A stretch of 64,000 nucleotides of DNA from the NCBI RefSeq assembly GCF_900609065.1, contig NZ_UXAU01000038.1, positions 124,001 to 188,000 of the forward strand, given 5' to 3'. The position numbers were made by a program, and so were the translations under genes. The notes below the pieces were generated by a model. It saw only the letters and a program-made list of their open reading frames with translations. It did not search any database and was not told the DNA's origin. This DNA is from Arthrobacter ulcerisalmonis. GTDB lineage: Bacteria; Actinomycetota; Actinomycetes; Actinomycetales; Micrococcaceae. Shown here in pieces: positions 62,585 to 64,000 of this stretch. Numbering within the stretch: the first letter of the stretch is position 1; each line of letters begins with the position of its first letter.

Positions 62585-64000
62585 ATGAGCTCCCCCGATC
62601 TGACGCCGGAAGAAATCCAGGCGTGCCTGAAGGTTTTGAACACCATCCACGCCTATGACGAGGAGCACCCGGACTACGTTTCGGTGCGCCAAGCCACCGG
62701 CAAGATGTTCAAGGCCGTCAAACGCCACCGGCGCGTCACCAAGCGGGACCTCATCGCCGAAGCTGACCGGGCCGTCCTTGCCCAGACCGCCACTGCTGCC
62801 CCTGATCGGATCGACGACGAGACCCGCGGCAACAAGCTGGCACCCTCTGCCACCGGCAAGGTGGCTGGCCACCTGATCAGGTCGCGGCCGTGCTACATCT
62901 GCAAAAACCATTACACCCAGGTGGACGCTTTCTACCACCAGCTGTGCCCGGAGTGCGCTGCGTTCAGCCACGGCAAGCGTGATGCCCGGACCGATCTGAC
63001 CGGCCGGAGCGCTTTGCTGACGGGCGGCCGGGCCAAGATCGGTATGTACATCGCCCTACGCCTGCTGCGCGACGGAGCCCACACCACCATCACCACCCGG
63101 TTCCCCAAGGACGCGGCCCGCCGGTTTGCTGCCATGGAGGACAGCGCCGAGTGGCTGCACCGGCTCCGCATTGTGGGCATCGACCTGCGGGATCCCGCCC
63201 AGGTGATGGCGCTCACCGATTCGTTGACCGCCGCCGGTCCGTTGGACATCATCATCAACAACGCTGCCCAGACGGTGCGCCGCAGCGGCAATGCATATAA
63301 GCCACTGGTGGACGCCGAGGATGAGGCCCTAACTGCGGAACTCGAGCACGCCAACGGCGGACCGGAGCTGCTGACCTTCGGCCACGCGCACGACAAGCAC
63401 CCGCTGGCCCTCACCGGCAGCGTGACAGAGCATCCAGTCCTGGCCGGTGACGCGGTGACCTCGCTGGCGCTCTCCACCGGCTCGGCGTCACTGGAACGGA
63501 TTGCCGCAGGCACCGCGATCGACGCCGGCGGGCTGGTCCCGGACCTGGCGGACATCAATAGCTGGACCCAGGTGGTGGACGAGGTCGATCCCCTGGAGAT
63601 GCTCGAAGTCCAGCTCTGCAACGTCACGGCACCGTTCCTGTTGGTGAGCAGGCTGCGCGGGGCCATGCAGAAGTCGACGGCGGCGCGCAAGTACGTCGTC
63701 AACGTCTCCGCCATGGAAGGCCAGTTCTCCCGCGCGTACAAGGGCCCCGGGCATCCGCACACCAACATGGCGAAGGCTGCCCTGAACATGATGACCCGAA
63801 CCAGCGCGCAGGAAATGCTGGACAGTGACGGCATCCTGATGACCGCGGTCGACACCGGCTGGATCACCGACGAGCGTCCGCATTACACCAAGGTCCGGTT
63901 GATGGAAGAGGGCTTCCACGCTCCCTTGGACCTGGTGGATGGTGCGGCCCGCGTCTACGACCCCATTGTCATGGGGGAAAACGGCGAAGACCAGTACGGG
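62585..64000 (+). CDS. SDR-fold protein with N-terminal zinc finger (partial)
   Basis: At least 472 residues, cut by the right edge. Residues 1-95 are helical and basic. A CYIC-x14-CPEC zinc finger (Cys103, 106, 121, 124) precedes a Rossmann domain: ALLTGGRAKIGMYIALRLL (cofactor, 143-161) and IINNAAQT (NNA, 225-227). About 100 extra residues follow before the Ser region VVNVSAMEG (Ser375). In place of the YxxxK pair stands HTNMAK: Thr393 and Lys397. The catalytic Tyr is thus missing. It may be a binding protein or use different chemistry. Function unknown to me. Confidence 0.88.
   Translation, partial: MSSPDLTPEEIQACLKVLNTIHAYDEEHPDYVSVRQATGKMFKAVKRHRRVTKRDLIAEADRAVLAQTATAAPDRIDDETRGNKLAPSATGKVAGHLIRSRPCYICKNHYTQVDAFYHQLCPECAAFSHGKRDARTDLTGRSALLTGGRAKIGMYIALRLLRDGAHTTITTRFPKDAARRFAAMEDSAEWLHRLRIVGIDLRDPAQVMALTDSLTAAGPLDIIINNAAQTVRRSGNAYKPLVDAEDEALTAELEHANGGPELLTFGHAHDKHPLALTGSVTEHPVLAGDAVTSLALSTGSASLERIAAGTAIDAGGLVPDLADINSWTQVVDEVDPLEMLEVQLCNVTAPFLLVSRLRGAMQKSTAARKYVVNVSAMEGQFSRAYKGPGHPHTNMAKAALNMMTRTSAQEMLDSDGILMTAVDTGWITDERPHYTKVRLMEEGFHAPLDLVDGAARVYDPIVMGENGEDQYG

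Noticed and set aside
61167..62585. 472-codon open frame on the minus strand
   Set aside because: Antisense shadow of glgC, with low-complexity sequence.
1..64000. CRISPR array, insertion sequence, prophage or integrative element
   Set aside because: No direct-repeat array, transposase, integrase or phage gene was seen. The single tRNA gene is intact, and I noticed no repeated 3' end nearby that would mark an attachment site.

Overview
The window is a high-GC actinobacterial chromosome segment, most like Arthrobacter/Paenarthrobacter (Micrococcaceae). Support comes from a bcc-aa3 type respiratory gene set (diheme QcrC, three-helix Rieske), mycothiol ligase MshC, a complete Pup-proteasome locus with PafB and PafC fused into one protein (a form known from Arthrobacter), RbpA, DUF4193 and DUF5703 proteins, and many genes whose start codon sits 6-7 nt after a TANNNT -10 box (leaderless transcripts). 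I see no transposase, phage gene, CRISPR array or clear pseudogene. The window looks like core chromosome with a few accessory patches.

Layout. 1-3632 (minus): ctaE-qcrC-qcrA-qcrB; qcrB runs off the left edge. 3781-9158: trpD and small housekeeping or accessory genes (stand-alone AsnC-type domain, DUF3054, AlkD-like, VOC, DUF4188 with a divergent TetR regulator, DinB). 9209-13009 (minus): a ferric-iron type ABC transporter whose promoter carries a DtxR/IdeR-like iron box. 13234-16296 (plus): a compact type III polyketide synthase, methyltransferase and FAD monooxygenase operon on the other side of that iron box. 16307-21363: NTF2-like protein, peptide deformylase, RlmA-type methyltransferase, NfeD/SPFH pair, rbpA, ppm1. 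21459-27573 (minus): amidohydrolase, helY, tatC, tatA and a small membrane protein. 27584-37903 (minus): pafBC, two FKBP isomerases, pafA, prcA, prcB, pup, dop, arc. 37985-44228: trmI, site-2 protease, HAD phosphatase, PAC2-family protein, mshC, uppP. 44280-53196: aldo/keto reductase, small proteins, acyl-CoA dehydrogenase, M20 peptidase, tRNA-Leu(GAG), polysaccharide deacetylase lipoprotein, DUF4193, M50B, a Xi-class GST-like reductase and an FUSC-family exporter. 53193-59721: a fatty-acid module (MaoC, large FabG, thiolase, TetR, acyl-CoA oxidase). 59804-62507: divergent glgA(glgM)/glgC. 62585-64000: an unusual zinc-finger SDR cut by the right edge.

How the genes fit together. Arc, PrcA/PrcB, Pup, Dop and PafA form the whole pupylation and degradation pathway, and PafBC is the DNA-damage transcription activator usually encoded with it. 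MshC makes mycothiol, which bears on the nearby GST-like reductase because this lineage normally lacks glutathione. The iron box links ferric uptake, and possibly the polyketide operon, to iron status. The fatty-acid module resembles the htdX-fabG4-fadA2-fadE5 neighbourhood of mycobacteria, but its last enzyme has acyl-CoA oxidase features.

Most interesting candidates for follow-up: the type III PKS operon with its iron box, the zinc-finger SDR with a large insertion and no catalytic Tyr, the GST-like reductase/FUSC pair in a mycothiol organism, the two well-formed TetR operators, and the dense set of leaderless promoters. No wholly new system is evident from sequence alone.
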